A DNA stretch of 6,179 bases from JASHVB01 sp049522565 (GTDB taxonomy: Bacteria; Pseudomonadota; Alphaproteobacteria; Acetobacterales; Acetobacteraceae), in the NCBI GenBank assembly GCA_049522565.1, contig JBEKNT010000407.1, forward strand, positions 1 through 6,179. The letters run 5' to 3'. A model generated the notes under the pieces. That model worked only from the letters and a program-made list of their open reading frames with translations. It did not search any database and was not told the DNA's origin. Of the stretch, positions 5,910-6,179 are shown piece by piece. Positions within the stretch are counted from its first letter, which is position 1. Each line of letters begins with the position of its first letter. The translations under genes were made by a program, and so were the position numbers.

Positions 5910-6179
5910 ATGAACTTCGACTTTTCCGACGAGCTGAAGCAGTTGCGCGATGAGGCGCGGCGCTTCCTCGGCGATCGCTGCCCACCCGCGGTGCCACGCC
6001 GCATCCTGGAAGGGCCGGAGCCGTATGATCGCGCGTTGTGGCAGGCGATCGGTGACATGGGCTGGCTCGGCGCGGCGATCCCGGAGGCGTTCGGCGGCGT
6101 CGGCCTGGGTCACCTCGCGGTCTGCGTGCTGGCCGAGGAAATGGGCCGGGCCGTCGCACCGGTGCCATGGTCGTCGTCG
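5910..6179 (+). CDS. Acyl-CoA dehydrogenase, N-terminal part (3' end outside window)
   Basis: The first 90 residues are open to the window edge with no stop. The N-terminus MNFDFSDELKQLRDEARRFL, then LWQAIGDMGWLGAAIPEAFGGVGLG (43-67) and CVLAEEMGRAVAPVPW (72-87), is the typical N-terminal helical domain of the acyl-CoA dehydrogenase superfamily. Family members are FAD enzymes of about 370-400 residues that desaturate acyl-CoA thioesters at the alpha-beta bond and pass electrons to electron-transfer flavoprotein. The FAD-binding and catalytic-base regions lie beyond the window, so activity and substrate class (fatty acyl, branched, steroid side-chain or other) are unknown. The ATG is supported by AGGGGGG ending 9 nt upstream. 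The AxPxPW pattern near the edge is common in members found in paired dehydrogenase operons, so a second dehydrogenase gene downstream is plausible. Confidence 0.88.
   Translation, partial: MNFDFSDELKQLRDEARRFLGDRCPPAVPRRILEGPEPYDRALWQAIGDMGWLGAAIPEAFGGVGLGHLAVCVLAEEMGRAVAPVPWSSS

Overview
This is a GC-rich bacterial chromosome segment, most likely from a proteobacterium. That rests on codon usage, Shine-Dalgarno-preceded ATG/GTG starts, tight packing, and the mix of inositol catabolism, acyl-CoA enzymes and a DUF29 protein. The sequence alone does not settle class or genus. Seven protein-coding genes account for nearly all of it, two of them cut by the window edges. I see no rRNA, tRNA, CRISPR array, transposase or phage gene.

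Left part (1-1359, + strand): the 3' end of iolD (ThDP-dependent trihydroxycyclohexanedione hydrolase), then iolE (inosose dehydratase) 3 bp downstream. These are consecutive steps of myo-inositol catabolism and clearly form the distal end of an iol operon that starts upstream of the window. No further iol gene follows iolE here.

Middle part (1262-4466, - strand): a large two-domain glycosyltransferase (GT2-type half followed by a GT4/GT1-like half) runs toward iolE, and the two genes overlap tail to tail by 98 bp. Upstream of it on the same strand, after a 133-bp spacer rich in inverted repeats, is an enoyl-CoA hydratase/isomerase-family gene. Its product lacks both glutamates used for catalysis by classical hydratases.

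Right part (4467-6179): a 94-bp divergent spacer with a perfect 10-bp hairpin separates the crotonase-family gene from an alpha/beta hydrolase on the + strand. That gene converges, 15 bp apart, on a small DUF29 gene on the - strand. A 140-bp divergent spacer then leads to the N-terminus of an acyl-CoA dehydrogenase that runs off the right edge. The crotonase homologue, hydrolase and dehydrogenase suggest a CoA-thioester catabolic neighbourhood. They are not in one operon, so any shared pathway is inference.

I found no convincing new multi-gene system. The points most worth a second look are the catalytic-residue loss in the crotonase-family protein, the iolE/glycosyltransferase antisense overlap, and the structured intergenic sequences.
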